From positions 1 to 64,000 of the forward strand of contig NZ_MLYO01000012.1 of the NCBI RefSeq assembly GCF_001866665.1: DNA of 64,000 nucleotides. The letters run 5' to 3'. The notes below the pieces were generated by a model that did no database searches, was not told the DNA's origin, and was given only the letters and a program-made list of their open reading frames with translations. Below, one piece after another: positions 1 to 10,798 of the stretch (its first letter is position 1; every line of letters begins with the position of its first letter). Made by a program: the position numbers and the translations under genes. The stretch is from Streptomyces monashensis (lineage in GTDB: Bacteria > Actinomycetota > Actinomycetes > Streptomycetales > Streptomycetaceae).

Positions 1-114
1 CGGCAGTTCCGACTTTATCAGAAGTTCTGAGTCGGTTTTCCCGCCCCTCCGGGTTGTCCTCGGCGCACGAAGCGGCCGGGGGGTTCCCTTGCTGGCGGAG
101 CCGTAAACGTACTG

Positions 115-152
115 GAGCGGGGCGCCCCGATGCAAATCGAGGCGCCCCGCTC
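115..152 (-). terminator. Terminator hairpin downstream of rnj
   Basis: A 12-bp GC stem (GAGCGGGGCGCC against GGCGCCCCGCTC), extended by CGA/TCG pairs, closes a short loop. It lies just beyond the RNase J stop codon in the reading direction of that gene. No U-tract follows, which is usual for Streptomyces terminators. Positions 1-114 to its left show no gene I can support. Confidence 0.7.
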
Positions 153-174
153 GGGTGAAGGTTCCGACGGACCG

Positions 175-1860
175 TCAGACCTCCACGACCACCGGGAGGA
201 TCATCGGCCTGCGGCGATACGTGTCCGAGACCCACTTGCCCAGGGTGCGTCGGATGAGCTGCTGGAGCTGGTGGGGCTCCACGACGCCGTCCTGGGCGGA
301 CCTCTCCAGGATCTCCGTGATCTTCGGAAGGACTTCGGCGAAGGCCGAGTCCTCGATACCGGAGCCACGCGCCTGGACGTGCGGGCCGCCCGTGATCTTG
401 CCGGTGGAAGCGTCCACGACCACGAAGACCGAGATGATGCCCTCGTCACCGAGGATCTTGCGATCCTTGAGGGCCGGCTCGCCGACGTCGCCGACAGAGA
501 GTCCGTCGACGTAGACGTATCCCGCCTGGACCTTGCCGGCGATCTTGGCCTTGCCCTCGACCAGGTCGACCACCACGCCGTCCTCGGCGATGACGATCCG
601 GTCGTGCGGGACGCCTGTCAGGGCGCCCAGCTCGGCGTTGGCCCGCAGGTGGCGCCACTCGCCGTGCACCGGCATCAGGTTCTTCGGGCGGCAGATGTTG
701 TAGAAGTACAGCAGCTCACCCGCCGAGGCGTGGCCGGAGACGTGCACCTTGGCGTTGCCCTTGTGGACGACGTTGGCGCCCCACCGGGTCAGGCCGTTGA
801 TGACGCGGTAGACCGCGTTCTCGTTGCCGGGGATGAGGGAGGACGCCAGGATCACCGTGTCGCCCTCGACGATGCGGATCTGGTGGTCCCGGTTGGCCAT
901 GCGGGACAGGGCCGCCATCGGCTCGCCCTGGGAGCCCGTGCAGACCAGGACCACCTCGTGATCCGGGAGGTCGTCCAGCGTCTTGACGTCGACCACGAGG
1001 CCCGGCGGCACCTTCAGGTAGCCGAGGTCCCGGGCGATGCCCATGTTGCGGACCATCGAGCGGCCGACGAAGGCGACCCGGCGGCCGTACTCGTGGGCAG
1101 CGTCGAGGATCTGCTGAATGCGGTGGACGTGGCTGGCGAAGCTCGCCACGATGATCCGCTTGCGGGCGCTCGCGAAGACCTGGCGCAGGACGTTGGAGAT
1201 GTCCCGCTCGTGCGGCGTGAAGCCCGGGACCTCGGCGTTCGTCGAGTCGGTGAGGAGGAGGTCGATGCCCTCCTCGCTCAGCCGGGCGAACGCGTGCAGG
1301 TCGGTCAGACGGTTGTCCAGCGGGAGCTGGTCCATCTTGAAGTCGCCGGTGTGCACCGCCATGCCGGCGGGCGTGCGGATGGCGACGGCCAGCGCGTCCG
1401 GGATGGAGTGGTTGACGGCGATGAACTCGCACTCGAAGGGGCCGACGCGCTCGCGGTTCCCCTCCGCCACCTCCAGGGTGTACGGGCGGATCCGGTGCTC
1501 CTGGAGCTTGGCCTCGATCAGGGCGAGGGTCAGCTTGGAGCCGATCAGCGGGATGTCCGGCTTCTCGCGGAGCAGGAAGGGGACGCCGCCGATGTGGTCC
1601 TCGTGGCCGTGCGTGAGGACGATGCCCTCGATGTCGTCGAGGCGGTCCCGGATGGACGTGAAGTCCGGCAGGATCAGGTCGATTCCGGGCTGCTCCTCCT
1701 CGGGGAAGAGCACTCCGCAGTCGACGATCAGCAGGCGGCCGCCGTACTCGAAGACCGTCATGTTCCGGCCGATCTCGCCGAGACCGCCGAGCGGGGTGAC
1801 GCGCAGGCCGCCCCTGGGGAGCGGCGGGGGCGGGCCGAGTTCAGGATGCGGATGACTCAA
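175..1860 (-). CDS. rnj: Ribonuclease J (metallo-beta-lactamase/beta-CASP RNase)
   Basis: This is RNase J, a cytoplasmic zinc-dependent 5'-3' exo/endoribonuclease for mRNA turnover and rRNA maturation. Translation shows the beta-lactamase zinc motif HGHEDH at residues 84-89, then the beta-CASP region and the RNase J C-terminal domain ending in RPMILPVVVEV. The frame stays open upstream to an ATG at 1902. I chose the TTG at 1860 because GAGGAGAG sits just before it and the resulting 561-residue protein beginning (M)SHPHPELGPPPP has the length and N-terminus I recall for Streptomyces homologues. dapA lies upstream on the same strand. Identification is very secure; the start is an inference. Confidence 0.95.
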   Translation of the reverse strand: MSHPHPELGPPPPLPRGGLRVTPLGGLGEIGRNMTVFEYGGRLLIVDCGVLFPEEEQPGIDLILPDFTSIRDRLDDIEGIVLTHGHEDHIGGVPFLLREKPDIPLIGSKLTLALIEAKLQEHRIRPYTLEVAEGNRERVGPFECEFIAVNHSIPDALAVAIRTPAGMAVHTGDFKMDQLPLDNRLTDLHAFARLSEEGIDLLLTDSTNAEVPGFTPHERDISNVLRQVFASARKRIIVASFASHVHRIQQILDAAHEYGRRVAFVGRSMVRNMGIARDLGYLKVPPGLVVDVKTLDDLPDHEVVLVCTGSQGEPMAALSRMANRDHQIRIVEGDTVILASSLIPGNENAVYRVINGLTRWGANVVHKGNAKVHVSGHASAGELLYFYNICRPKNLMPVHGEWRHLRANAELGALTGVPHDRIVIAEDGVVVDLVEGKAKIAGKVQAGYVYVDGLSVGDVGEPALKDRKILGDEGIISVFVVVDASTGKITGGPHVQARGSGIEDSAFAEVLPKITEILERSAQDGVVEPHQLQQLIRRTLGKWVSDTYRRRPMILPVVVEV

Positions 1861-2016
1861 AAGACTCTCCTCAAACATGCGCGCCACGTACCGGTCGGGC
1901 ACGTGGCGCGCATGACGTTCGTGCAGAAGCAGTTGTCGTTGTGGGGTGCAGGCACCGGTGGCCTGCGTCTTGTGTTGTTCTTCAGTTGTGAAGCTCGGGT
2001 GGTGCCAAGTCTGTTG

Positions 2017-2916
2017 TCAGAGCTGTACCCCGCCGGCGGCAAGATCGATCTTGAGCTGGGCGATCTCCTCGGGCGAACACTCGACCATGGGCGAGCGCAG
2101 CGGCCCGGCGGGCAGGCCCTGGAGGGCGAGGGCGGCCTTGGTGGTCATGACGCCCTGGGTACGGAACACGCCGGTGTAGACCGGGAGCAGCTTCTGGTGG
2201 ATCTCGGTTGCCTTGACGACGTCGCCCGAGGTGTACGCGTCGACGAGGGCGCGCAGGTCGGGGGTGACGAGGTGGCCGACGACCGAGACGAAGCCGACCG
2301 CGCCCACGGAGAGCAGGGGCAGGTTCAGCATGTCGTCGCCGGAGTACCAGGCGAGGCCGGACCGGGCGATGGCCCAGCTGGCGCGGCCGAGGTCGCCCTT
2401 GGCGTCCTTGTTGGCGACGATGCGGGGGTGCTCGGCGAGCCGGACGAGCGTCTCGGTGTTGATCGGGACGCCGCTGCGGCCGGGGATGTCGTAGAGCATG
2501 ACCGGCAGGCCGGTGGCGTCCGCGACGGCCGTGAAGTGGCGGTACAGCCCCTCCTGCGGGGGCTTGTTGTAGTACGGCGTGACGACCAGCAGACCGTGGG
2601 CGCCGACGCGCTCGGCCTCGCGGGCCAGCTCGACGCTGTGGTGGGTGTCGTTGGTGCCGACGCCGGCGACGACGTGGGCTCGGTCGCCGACCGCCTCCAG
2701 TACGGCTCGTACCAGGTCCGCTTTCTCCGCGTCGGTGGTGGTGGGGGACTCGCCCGTGGTGCCGTTGATGATCAGGCCGTCGTTGCCTGCGTCCACCAGG
2801 TGGGCGGCGAGCCGCTGCGCGCCGTCGAGGTCGAGTGCGCCGTCCGCCGTGAAGGGCGTGACCATGGCGGTGAGGACCCGCCCGAAGGGGGTCTGCGGAG
2901 TCGAGGTCGGAGCCAT
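2017..2916 (-). CDS. dapA: 4-hydroxy-tetrahydrodipicolinate synthase
   Basis: DapA condenses pyruvate with aspartate semialdehyde, the first committed step to diaminopimelate and lysine. The 299-residue product shows the TIM-barrel landmarks GTTGE (52-56), LYDIPGRSG with Tyr142, and the Schiff-base lysine in VANKDAKGD (K170). The ATG at 2916 gives the usual family length of about 300; an in-frame start 81 nt upstream would add an atypical N-terminus. It lies between thyX and rnj, all leftward. dapB, the next pathway enzyme, is about 2.6 kb away, so the pathway is split between two transcription units. Confidence 0.95.
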   Translation of the reverse strand: MAPTSTPQTPFGRVLTAMVTPFTADGALDLDGAQRLAAHLVDAGNDGLIINGTTGESPTTTDAEKADLVRAVLEAVGDRAHVVAGVGTNDTHHSVELAREAERVGAHGLLVVTPYYNKPPQEGLYRHFTAVADATGLPVMLYDIPGRSGVPINTETLVRLAEHPRIVANKDAKGDLGRASWAIARSGLAWYSGDDMLNLPLLSVGAVGFVSVVGHLVTPDLRALVDAYTSGDVVKATEIHQKLLPVYTGVFRTQGVMTTKAALALQGLPAGPLRSPMVECSPEEIAQLKIDLAAGGVQL

Positions 2917-2989
2917 GGGTAACACGCTACTCGGTGCTCCATGCGTGGTCTGCCCTCGGGGGGCCTGGAAAGTCAGGACAAATGTGGAG

Positions 2990-3027
2990 CCCGGCACTGC
3001 CTGCTCGGGGGTTCAGGCAGTGCCGGG
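2990..3027 (-). terminator. Terminator hairpin downstream of thyX
   Basis: A 14-bp perfect inverted repeat (CCCGGCACTGCCTG / CAGGCAGTGCCGGG) with a 10-nt loop lies between the thyX stop and the dapA start. It should end thyX transcription before dapA. Confidence 0.7.
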
Positions 3028-3115
3028 TCCGTTTGATCAGGCTAGATGAACTTCTCTGAATGCCGCAATACGGACACTTCGCCCGGCTGATGCGCACATC
3101 CGTTCCGGGCCCTGG

Positions 3116-3844
3116 TTACGGGGCGACCCGGCCGTTGCCGTTGAAGGCGGCGTACGTCAGCGGCATGAGCTTGGCCCACTCCGCCTCCATCTTCTCGCCG
3201 ACCATCTCGATCTCCCGCTGCGGGAAGGACGGCACCTTGGCCAGCTCGTGCTGGGTGCGCAGGCCGAGGAAGTGCATCAGGGAGCGGGCGTTGCAGGTGG
3301 CGTACATCGAGGAGAACAGACCGACCGGGAGCACCGCGCGGGCGACCTCACGGGCGACGCCCTCGGCGAGGAGCTTCTGGTACGCCGCGTACGCCTGCTC
3401 GTAGCTCTCGGCGAGGGTGTCGCTCACCGTCTCGTGCTGGGCCGGGGTGCCCTCGACGAAGACGTACTTGCCGGGGCGGCCCTCCTGGACCAGCTTGCGG
3501 TCGGCGCCGGGGACGTAGAAGACGGGCTCCAGCTCGCGGTAGCGGCCGGACTCCTCGTTGTAGGACCAGCCGACGCGGTGCCGCATGAACTCGCGGAAGA
3601 CGAAGATCGGGGCGCTGATGAAGAAGGTCATCGAGTTGTGCTCGAACGGGCTGCCGTGCCGGTCGCGCATCAGGTAGTTGATCAGGCCCTTGGAGCGCTC
3701 GGGGTCCTTCTTCAGCTCGTCCAGGGACTGCTCGCCGAGCGTGGAGACGCGGGCGGCGAAGAGGACGTCGGCATCCGACGCGCTGGACTTCACGAGCTCG
3801 ACGGTGACGTCACTGCGCAGGGTGAGCGACTCGGGGGTGGTCAC
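3116..3844 (-). CDS. thyX: Flavin-dependent thymidylate synthase
   Basis: ThyX makes dTMP from dUMP using FAD, NADPH and methylenetetrahydrofolate, and is unrelated to ThyA. The signature RHRVGWSYNEESGRY (residues 88-102) is the RHR-X7/8-S motif that binds dUMP and FAD. The C-terminal half contains NARSLMHFLGLR, also typical of the family. The chosen GTG at 3844 follows AAGGA and gives 242 residues starting (M)TTPESLTLRSDV; ATG codons lie 12-18 nt further upstream. The next gene on the other side is divergent. Confidence 0.95.
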   Translation of the reverse strand: MTTPESLTLRSDVTVELVKSSASDADVLFAARVSTLGEQSLDELKKDPERSKGLINYLMRDRHGSPFEHNSMTFFISAPIFVFREFMRHRVGWSYNEESGRYRELEPVFYVPGADRKLVQEGRPGKYVFVEGTPAQHETVSDTLAESYEQAYAAYQKLLAEGVAREVARAVLPVGLFSSMYATCNARSLMHFLGLRTQHELAKVPSFPQREIEMVGEKMEAEWAKLMPLTYAAFNGNGRVAP

Positions 3845-4042
3845 GGGGGTCCTTCCCATCACTTCTTCAGGTTCGCGCCCACTGTACGGGGCGCCTCTGA
3901 CAGTGCCGCACCGTCAGGGAGTCGTGACCGCGTCGATGATTTTTTCGGACATGGGCACCTTTTCCGTCACTCGATCGTCTGTATGGGTGAGACCTGCTCG
4001 TTCGACCCGAAAACGACACTCCCGAGAGGAGAGGTACGTCCC

Positions 4043-4279
4043 ATGTTCCGTCGGCGTGAGCCCGTGCCCTTCGCCTTCCTGGCCGAGGCGGACCGGTTCC
4101 GCAGCAATGTCGCTCCCCCGCCGCGCCGGCGTGCGTCGGCCGGGCAGATAGCCGGGCGCTGGCTGCTGGGCCTCACCATCGTCGCCGGGCTCGCGGGCTC
4201 GCTGATACTCGGCATGCCGGCGCTGTCGACTCCGCCCAGCACACCCGTGCAGCAGTCGCAGGCCGCCGACGGGCGCTGA
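4043..4279 (+). CDS. Small single-pass membrane protein, function unknown
   Basis: This 78-residue protein is preceded by a strong GAGAGGAGAGG ribosome-binding site. It has a basic N-terminal half (RRRxPVPFAF, then PPPRRRAS), one hydrophobic segment at about residues 39-60 (WLLGLTIVAGLAGSLILGM), and a short Pro/Ser/Gln-rich tail. I recognise no catalytic domain. It is divergent from thyX and lies about 100 bp before a PH-domain membrane protein on the same strand, so the two may be co-transcribed. The ribosome-binding site and conserved-looking membrane topology support it as a real gene. Confidence 0.75.
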   Translation: MFRRREPVPFAFLAEADRFRSNVAPPPRRRASAGQIAGRWLLGLTIVAGLAGSLILGMPALSTPPSTPVQQSQAADGR

Positions 4280-4379
4280 CGGGCCCCACCCCTTACAGCC
4301 GTCCAAGGGTGGTGAGCGCGAACCCCGCCGGATAGCCTCACCGGGCACAGCCCACGCAAGGATTGAGTGAGGACCAGCC

Positions 4380-4946
4380 GTGCCCCTGCCCTTCCTGACG
4401 GCCGACCGCACCTTCGAGGCCGCCGACGAGAGCGCGCTGCCCTACGACGACCGGGAGCGCTGGCGGCGCCCCTACCGGCCCGGGCCCTGGCGGGTGGGCG
4501 TGGCCGCGCTGGTGCTGCTGGTCGCTTCCTTCGTGCTGTTCGCCGCGGTCGCCATCGCCCTGGCCGACTCGGTGTCCTCCGCCGTGGCGGTCCTCGTCAC
4601 GGCGCTCGTGGTGATCGCGGCCGCATTGCGGATGCTGCGCATGGGTGTGTGGGTGAGCGGGCGCGGGCTGCGTCACGTCGGGTTCCTGGTGACGCGTACG
4701 GTGCCGTGGTCGCGCGTGGTCTCGGTGCGGACGGCGCAGCAGCCGGTGCGCTGGCTGGGGCTGCCCCGGACCGTGCAGGGGCAGGCGCTGGCCCTCGTCC
4801 GGAAGGACAGGCCGGCCGAGGACACGCCGCCGCTGCTGACCACGCACACGCTCGACTTCCTGAGCCGTCCGGCCGCCTTCGACCGGGCCGCGGACACGGT
4901 GGAGGCGTGGGCCGCGGAGTGCGGCCGCGGGCACGGGCGCGGCTGA
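4380..4946 (+). CDS. Membrane protein with bacterial PH-like domain
   Basis: The 188-residue product starts at a GTG. It has an N-terminal cytoplasmic stretch, two closely spaced hydrophobic helices (about residues 38-60 and 66-86), and a C-terminal region reading GVWVSGRGLRHVGFLVTRTV followed by WSRVVSVR. That pattern is typical of actinobacterial PH-domain (bPH) membrane proteins with a turn-rich beta barrel after two TM helices. Its substrate or partner is unknown. It converges on the next gene, and a strong hairpin separates them. The family assignment rests on pattern recognition only. Confidence 0.75.
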   Translation: MPLPFLTADRTFEAADESALPYDDRERWRRPYRPGPWRVGVAALVLLVASFVLFAAVAIALADSVSSAVAVLVTALVVIAAALRMLRMGVWVSGRGLRHVGFLVTRTVPWSRVVSVRTAQQPVRWLGLPRTVQGQALALVRKDRPAEDTPPLLTTHTLDFLSRPAAFDRAADTVEAWAAECGRGHGRG

Positions 4947-4956
4947 CTTCCACAGG

Positions 4957-5001
4957 CACGCCGAAGGGGCCGGTCCGCTGCGGGCCGGCCCCTTCGGCGT
5001 G
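4957..5001. terminator. Bidirectional terminator between convergent genes
   Basis: A long near-perfect inverted repeat (CACGCCGAAGGGGCCGG ... CCGGCCCCTTCGGCGTG) lies in the 88-bp gap between two convergent genes and could serve both. Confidence 0.8.
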
Positions 5002-5034
5002 TGCGCAGGCGCGTGCAGTTCGGCGCTGTACGGG

Positions 5035-5487
5035 TCAGGCCCGGGCGGGCTTGCCGTCGTGCAGGGCGATGGCCCGTTGCATGGCCTTGCGGGCGCGTGG
5101 GGTGTCGCGGGCGTCGTGGTAGGCGACGGCGAGCCGGAACCAGCAGCGCCAGTCGTCGGGGGACGCCTCCGTCTCGGCCTTGCGCTTGGCGAACACCTCG
5201 TCGGCGGAGTCGCGGTCGATGTGACCGCTCGGGGTGCGCCGCAGCTCGTCCACGGGCAGGCCGCCCTCGGCGTCGAGCTGGGCGGCGAGGGCGTTGGCCT
5301 TGCGGACGAACTGGGTGTTCTGCCACAGGAACCACAGGCCGATGACCGGCAGGATCAGGACCGCGACCCCGAAGGTGACGGTCAGCAGCGTGCCGGCCTG
5401 GATAAGCATGACGCCGCGGCTGCCGACCAGGACGAAGTAGAAGACCAGGACGGCGGCGGTGACGAGGTAGGTGATCTTGGCGCGCAT
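5035..5487 (-). CDS. Two-TM membrane protein with C-terminal TPR-like region
   Basis: The 150-residue product has two hydrophobic helices (about residues 5-24 and 33-56), then a charged cytoplasmic domain. The domain ends in a helix pair reading DDWRCWFRLAVAYHDARD, which resembles a single tetratricopeptide unit. It begins 13 nt after the dapB stop on the same strand, so it is the last gene of the pnp-M16-dapB unit and is followed by a strong terminator. No function is known to me. Confidence 0.8.
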   Translation of the reverse strand: MRAKITYLVTAAVLVFYFVLVGSRGVMLIQAGTLLTVTFGVAVLILPVIGLWFLWQNTQFVRKANALAAQLDAEGGLPVDELRRTPSGHIDRDSADEVFAKRKAETEASPDDWRCWFRLAVAYHDARDTPRARKAMQRAIALHDGKPARA

Positions 5488-5500
5488 GGCAGGGACTGTC

Positions 5501-6280
<780 letters not shown>

Positions 6281-7660
6281 TTAGGCGACGGCGTCGTGCA
6301 GCCGTGCGGCCTGCTTGTCCTTCAGCGGGCCGATGACCGACAGCGACGGGCGCTGTCCCAGGATGTCGCGGGCGACCGCGCGGACCTCGTCCGGGGTGAC
6401 CGCGGCTATCCGGTCCAGCATGTCGTCGACGGACATCTGCTCGCCCCAGCACAGCTCGCTCTTGCCGATACGGTTCATCAGCGCGCCGGTGTCCTCCAGG
6501 CCGAGGACGGTGGAGCCGCGGAGCTGGCCGACGGCGCGGGCGATCTCGTCGTCCGTGAGGCCGTTGGCGGCGACGTGGTCGAGTTCGTCGCGGCAGATCT
6601 TCAGCACGTCGTGCACCTGGCTCGGCCGGCAGCCGGCGTACACGCCGAACAGGCCGCAGTCGGCGAAGCCGGACGTGTACGAGTACACGCTGTAGGCGAG
6701 ACCGCGCTTCTCCCGGACCTCCTGGAAGAGGCGGGAGGACATGCCGCCGCCGAGGGCGGTGTTGAGCACGCCCATGGCCCAGCGGCGGTCGTCCGTGCGG
6801 GCGAGGCCCGGCATACCGAGGACGACGTGCGCCTGCTCGGTCTTGCGGCCGAGCAGCTCGACCTTGCCGAAGGTCCGGATCGTACGGCTGCCGTCACGCG
6901 GGGCGATCGGCTGCGCGTCCGGGTTCTTGAAGGCGCCCGCCTTCTCGAACGCGGCGCGGACCTGGCGTACGACCTTGTCGTGGTCGATGTTGCCCGCGCA
7001 GGCGACCACGAGGTGGGTCGGGTCGTAGTGCTTCTTGTAGAAGCGGCGGATGCGGTCGGCGCCGAGGGCGTTGACCGTGTCGACCGTGCCGAGGACCGGG
7101 CGGCCGAGGGCGTTGTTCCCGAACATGGTGTGCGCGAACAGGTCGTGCACACAGTCGCCCGGGTCGTCCTCGGTCATAGCGATCTCTTCGAGGATCGCGC
7201 CGCGCTCGATGTCGACGTCCTCCTCCATGATCAGCGAGCCGGTCAGCATGTCGCAGACGACGTCGATGGCCAGCGGCAGGTCGGTGTCGAGCACGCGCGC
7301 GTAGTAGCACGTGTACTCCTTGGCCGTGAACGCGTTCATCTCGCCGCCGACGGCGTCGAGGGCGGCGGAGATGTCCAGCGCACTGCGCGTTCGCGTGCCC
7401 TTGAAGAGCAGGTGCTCCAGGTAGTGCGTGGCGCCGTTCAGGGCCGGGGTCTCGTCGCGGGAGCCGACGTGCGCCCAGATACCGAAGGTCGCGGAGCGGA
7501 CCGAGGGCAGGGTCTCGGTGACGATGCGCAGGCCGCCCGGGAGGGTGGTCTTACGGACCGTGCCGATGCCGTTCCGGCCCTTGATCAGGGTTTGGGTACG
7601 GGCGACGGCCCGCGCCTCCGAAGAGGAGCGGGCCGTCACCTTGGGGCTACGGGACGTCAC
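6281..7660 (-). CDS. M16-family zinc metallopeptidase
   Basis: This is a 459-residue M16 (pitrilysin/MPP-like) peptidase. It carries the inverted zinc motif HYLEH (H79, E82, H83), followed by the distal glutamate in [11 protein letters not shown]. The GTG start overlaps the pnp TGA as GTGA, so the two are translationally coupled. Coupling of an M16 peptidase to PNPase is typical of actinobacteria, but the physiological substrate is not evident. Downstream is dapB. Length and motifs indicate an intact, probably active enzyme. Confidence 0.9.
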   Translation of the reverse strand: MTSRSPKVTARSSSEARAVARTQTLIKGRNGIGTVRKTTLPGGLRIVTETLPSVRSATFGIWAHVGSRDETPALNGATHYLEHLLFKGTRTRSALDISAALDAVGGEMNAFTAKEYTCYYARVLDTDLPLAIDVVCDMLTGSLIMEEDVDIERGAILEEIAMTEDDPGDCVHDLFAHTMFGNNALGRPVLGTVDTVNALGADRIRRFYKKHYDPTHLVVACAGNIDHDKVVRQVRAAFEKAGAFKNPDAQPIAPRDGSRTIRTFGKVELLGRKTEQAHVVLGMPGLARTDDRRWAMGVLNTALGGGMSSRLFQEVREKRGLAYSVYSYTSGFADCGLFGVYAGCRPSQVHDVLKICRDELDHVAANGLTDDEIARAVGQLRGSTVLGLEDTGALMNRIGKSELCWGEQMSVDDMLDRIAAVTPDEVRAVARDILGQRPSLSVIGPLKDKQAARLHDAVA

Positions 7661-9876
7661 TTCTCGGCGTCGTCCTTGTTCTCGTCGTTGCCTTCCTCGC
7701 CCTCGATCACCGGAACGAGGGAGAGCTTGCCGCGGGAGTCGATCTCGGCGATCTCGACCTGGACCTTCTGGCCCACACCGAGGACGTCCTCGACGTTCTC
7801 CACGCGCTTGCCGCCGGCCAGCTTGCGGATCTGCGAGATGTGCAGCAGACCGTCCTTGCCCGGCAGCAGGGAGACGAACGCACCGAAGGTGGTGGTCTTG
7901 ACGACCGTACCCAGGTAGCGCTCGCCGACCTCGGGCATCGTCGGGTTGGCGATGCCGTTGATCGTGGCGCGGGCGGCCTCCGCCGAGGGACCGTCGGCGG
8001 CACCGATGTAGATCGTGCCGTCGTCCTCGATGGTGATCTCGGCGCCCGTGTCCTCCTGGATCTGGTTGATCATCTTGCCCTTGGGGCCGATGACCTCACC
8101 GATCTTGTCGACCGGGATCTTGACGGTGATGATCCGCGGGGCGTGCGGGCTCATCTCGTCGGGCCGGTCGATGGCCTCCATCATCACGTCGAGGATGTGG
8201 AGACGGGCGTCGCGGGCCTGCTTGAGGGCCGCGGCCAGGACGGAGGCCGGGATGCCGTCCAGCTTGGTGTCGAGCTGGAGGGCGGTCACGAAGTCCTTCG
8301 TGCCGGCGACCTTGAAGTCCATGTCGCCGAAGGCGTCCTCCGCACCGAGGATGTCGGTGAGGGTGACGTAGTGCGTCTCACCGTCGATCTCCTGGGAGAT
8401 CAGGCCCATGGCGATACCGGCGACCGGGGCCTTCAGCGGCACACCGGCGTTCAGCAGCGACATGGTGGAGGCGCAGACCGAGCCCATGGACGTCGAGCCG
8501 TTGGAGCCGAGGGCCTCGGACACCTGACGGATCGCGTAGGGGAACTCCTCGCGCGTCGGGAGCACCGGCACGAGGGCGCGCTCGGCGAGGGCGCCGTGGC
8601 CGATCTCGCGGCGCTTCGGGGAGCCGACGCGGCCGGTCTCGCCGGTGGAGTACGGCGGGAAGTTGTAGTTGTGCATGTAGCGCTTGCGGGTCACCGGGGA
8701 GAGGGTGTCCAGCTGCTGCTCCATGCGGAGCATGTTGAGGGTGGTGACGCCCAGGATCTGGGTCTCGCCACGCTCGAACAGCGCGGAACCGTGCACCCGC
8801 GGAATGGCCTCGACCTCGGCGGCGAGGGTACGGATGTCCGTCACCCCACGGCCGTCGATGCGCTTCTTCTCCTTGATCACGCGCTCACGGACCAGCTGCT
8901 TGGTGAGCGAGCGGTACGCGGCGGAGATCTCCTTCTCGCGGCCCTCGAACTCCGGCAGGAGCTTCTCGGCGGCGAGACCCTTGACGCGGTCCAGCTCGGC
9001 CTCGCGCTCCTGCTTGCCGGCGATGGTGAGCGCCTGGGCGAGCTCGGGGCGGACGGCGGCCGTCAGGGCCTCGAAGACGTCGTCCTGGTAGTCCAGGAAG
9101 ATCGGGAACTCGGCGGTCGGCTTGGCGGCCTTCGCGGCGAGGTCCGCCTGGGCGCGGCACAGCACCTTGATGAAGGGCTTCGCGGCGTCCAGACCGGCGG
9201 CGACGACCTCCTCGGTCGGCGCCTCGGAACCGCCCTCGACGAGCTTGATGGTGCCCTCGGTGGCCTCGGCCTCGACCATCATGATCGCGACGTCGCCGTC
9301 CTCCAGGACGCGGCCCGCGACGACCATGTCGAAGACGGCGTCCTCGAGCTCGGTGTGCGTCGGGAAGGCCACCCACTGACCGCGGATCAGCGCGACGCGG
9401 ACGCCGCCGATCGGGCCGGAGAAGGGCAGGCCGGCCAGCTGCGTGGACGCGGACGCGGCGTTGATCGCCACGACGTCGTACAGGTGGTCGGGGTTGAGCG
9501 CCATGATCGTGGCGACGACCTGGATCTCGTTGCGCAGGCCCTTCTTGAAGGACGGGCGCAGCGGGCGGTCGATGAGGCGGCAGGTGAGGATGGCGTCCTC
9601 GGAGGGACGGCCCTCACGGCGGAAGAAGCTGCCGGGGATCTTGCCGGCGGCGTACATCCGCTCCTCGACGTCCACCGTCAGCGGGAAGAAGTCGAGCTGG
9701 TCCTTGGGGTTCTTGGAGGCGGTCGTGGCCGACAGCACCATGGTGTCGTCGTCCAGGTACGCCACGGCGGAGCCGGCGGCCTGCTTGGCCAGGCGGCCCG
9801 TCTCGAAGCGGATGGTTCGGGTACCGAAGGCGCCGTTGTCGATGACGGCCTCGGCGTAGTGGGTCTCGTTCTCCAC
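7657..9876 (-). CDS. pnp: Polyribonucleotide nucleotidyltransferase (PNPase)
   Basis: PNPase is a phosphorolytic 3'-5' exoribonuclease; in Streptomyces it is also known to synthesise RNA 3' tails. The 739-residue protein has two RNase PH-like domains, a KH domain with IGPKGK, an S1 domain ([18 protein letters not shown]) and an acidic tail. I chose the GTG at 9876, (M)[10 protein letters not shown], because GGAGAA lies about 8 nt upstream; the frame is open further upstream but the extra sequence is not PNPase-like. It ends in a GTGA overlap with the M16 gene. rpsO lies upstream on the same strand, the classic rpsO-pnp arrangement. Confidence 0.96.
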   Translation of the reverse strand: MENETHYAEAVIDNGAFGTRTIRFETGRLAKQAAGSAVAYLDDDTMVLSATTASKNPKDQLDFFPLTVDVEERMYAAGKIPGSFFRREGRPSEDAILTCRLIDRPLRPSFKKGLRNEIQVVATIMALNPDHLYDVVAINAASASTQLAGLPFSGPIGGVRVALIRGQWVAFPTHTELEDAVFDMVVAGRVLEDGDVAIMMVEAEATEGTIKLVEGGSEAPTEEVVAAGLDAAKPFIKVLCRAQADLAAKAAKPTAEFPIFLDYQDDVFEALTAAVRPELAQALTIAGKQEREAELDRVKGLAAEKLLPEFEGREKEISAAYRSLTKQLVRERVIKEKKRIDGRGVTDIRTLAAEVEAIPRVHGSALFERGETQILGVTTLNMLRMEQQLDTLSPVTRKRYMHNYNFPPYSTGETGRVGSPKRREIGHGALAERALVPVLPTREEFPYAIRQVSEALGSNGSTSMGSVCASTMSLLNAGVPLKAPVAGIAMGLISQEIDGETHYVTLTDILGAEDAFGDMDFKVAGTKDFVTALQLDTKLDGIPASVLAAALKQARDARLHILDVMMEAIDRPDEMSPHAPRIITVKIPVDKIGEVIGPKGKMINQIQEDTGAEITIEDDGTIYIGAADGPSAEAARATINGIANPTMPEVGERYLGTVVKTTTFGAFVSLLPGKDGLLHISQIRKLAGGKRVENVEDVLGVGQKVQVEIAEIDSRGKLSLVPVIEGEEGNDENKDDAEK

Positions 9877-10220
9877 TAGCGTTTTCTCCGTTACGTATCG
9901 TCTTTCGTCCCTTGGCTGCCCGTGTGGCAGGGGGACGGTGGCGGAGAAGCGCGCCGTCTGGTGCGGGCCGGTCTTCGATCGAAGCACCCGGGGCTCGCTT
10001 CCCCCCGGGGGCCACTACCGAGGACCGGCGGCGGCGAGGTGCGCTTCTCCTCGTTCTTTTCGTTCTTTTCGTTCTGCGTCGTGCGTTGTGCGTACTGCGG
10101 TCGTGCGTACTGCGTTGTGCTACCACACTACAAAGCGTGTGTGACACTCCGCACGTTTCCCTACATACGGCAAAGGGAGCGATCCCCGAGTCCTTCGGGA
10201 ACCGCTCCCTTCACGGCGTC
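9877..10220. other. rpsO-pnp intercistronic region with short direct repeats
   Basis: This 344-bp gene-free stretch lies between rpsO and pnp. It contains the rpsO-side hairpin (listed separately), two copies of GTGCGTACTGCG (10088-10099 and 10103-10114), and a tandem TCGTTCTTTT run near 10051-10069. It is expected to hold the pnp promoter and leader, but I could not place convincing -35/-10 boxes. Confidence 0.5.
10173..10211 (-). terminator. rpsO-pnp intergenic hairpin (attenuator/processing site)
   Basis: An imperfect inverted repeat (AAGGGAGCG ... CGCTCCCTT, extended through CCCGA/TCGGG) lies directly after rpsO. In studied Streptomyces, a hairpin between rpsO and pnp allows readthrough and is cleaved by RNase III. 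The position fits that role here, by analogy only. Confidence 0.65.
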
Positions 10221-10508
10221 TTACTTGGCGCCCGCCGCACCACGGCGGATGCCGAGGCGGTCGACCAGCGTACGGAAGCGCTGGATGTCCTTCTTCGCCA
10301 GGTACTGGAGAAGGCGGCGGCGCTGACCGACGAGGATCAGCAGGCCACGACGGGAGTGGTGGTCGTGCTTGTGGGTCTTGAGGTGCTCGGTCAGGTCGGA
10401 GATCCGACGGGAGAGCAGAGCGACCTGGACCTCGGGGGAGCCGGTGTCACCCTCCTTGGTACCGAACTCGCCGATGATCTGCTTCTTCGTAGCGGCGTCG
10501 AGCGACAC
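10221..10508 (-). CDS. rpsO: 30S ribosomal protein S15
   Basis: The 95-residue product is S15, which binds 16S rRNA in the small-subunit platform. Diagnostic stretches are [14 protein letters not shown] and the [20 protein letters not shown] block ending in [13 protein letters not shown]. The start is a GTG with GAGGAG seven bases upstream. It heads the rpsO-pnp-M16-dapB unit and is divergent from a small DUF397-like gene. Its promoter should lie in 10509-10798, where I did not identify convincing boxes. Confidence 0.97.
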   Translation of the reverse strand: MSLDAATKKQIIGEFGTKEGDTGSPEVQVALLSRRISDLTEHLKTHKHDHHSRRGLLILVGQRRRLLQYLAKKDIQRFRTLVDRLGIRRGAAGAK

Positions 10509-10798
10509 GCGTACTCCTCAATAGTCTGTTGAATGCCACCGAGTGCCCCCGGTCTACGTCTCGGGGAAGCTTCCGTTACTCGGGAGGCGGGGATCCGCTG
10601 GGCGCGGCCACCAGAATCCGCAGGACTGCCTGCGGGGGTCCGGGGGTGCGTACACAAACGGCCGTCAGCCAGGGTACCAGGAGGTGGCGGGCACCTTTCC
10701 CCCGGTCTGCGAACAACCCGGGCGGCGATCGTGCGGCCACTAGGGTGAGCGCCGGGACCGAACGTTACGCCGTTACGCCGGGAAGGGGTCGTTGCACG

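Noticed and set aside
130-2922. 930-codon plus-strand open frame antisense to rnj and dapA
   Set aside because: It arises from GC-rich third positions opposite real genes; composition is Asp/Val/Arg/Gly-rich without domains, and the opposite strand encodes RNase J and DapA.
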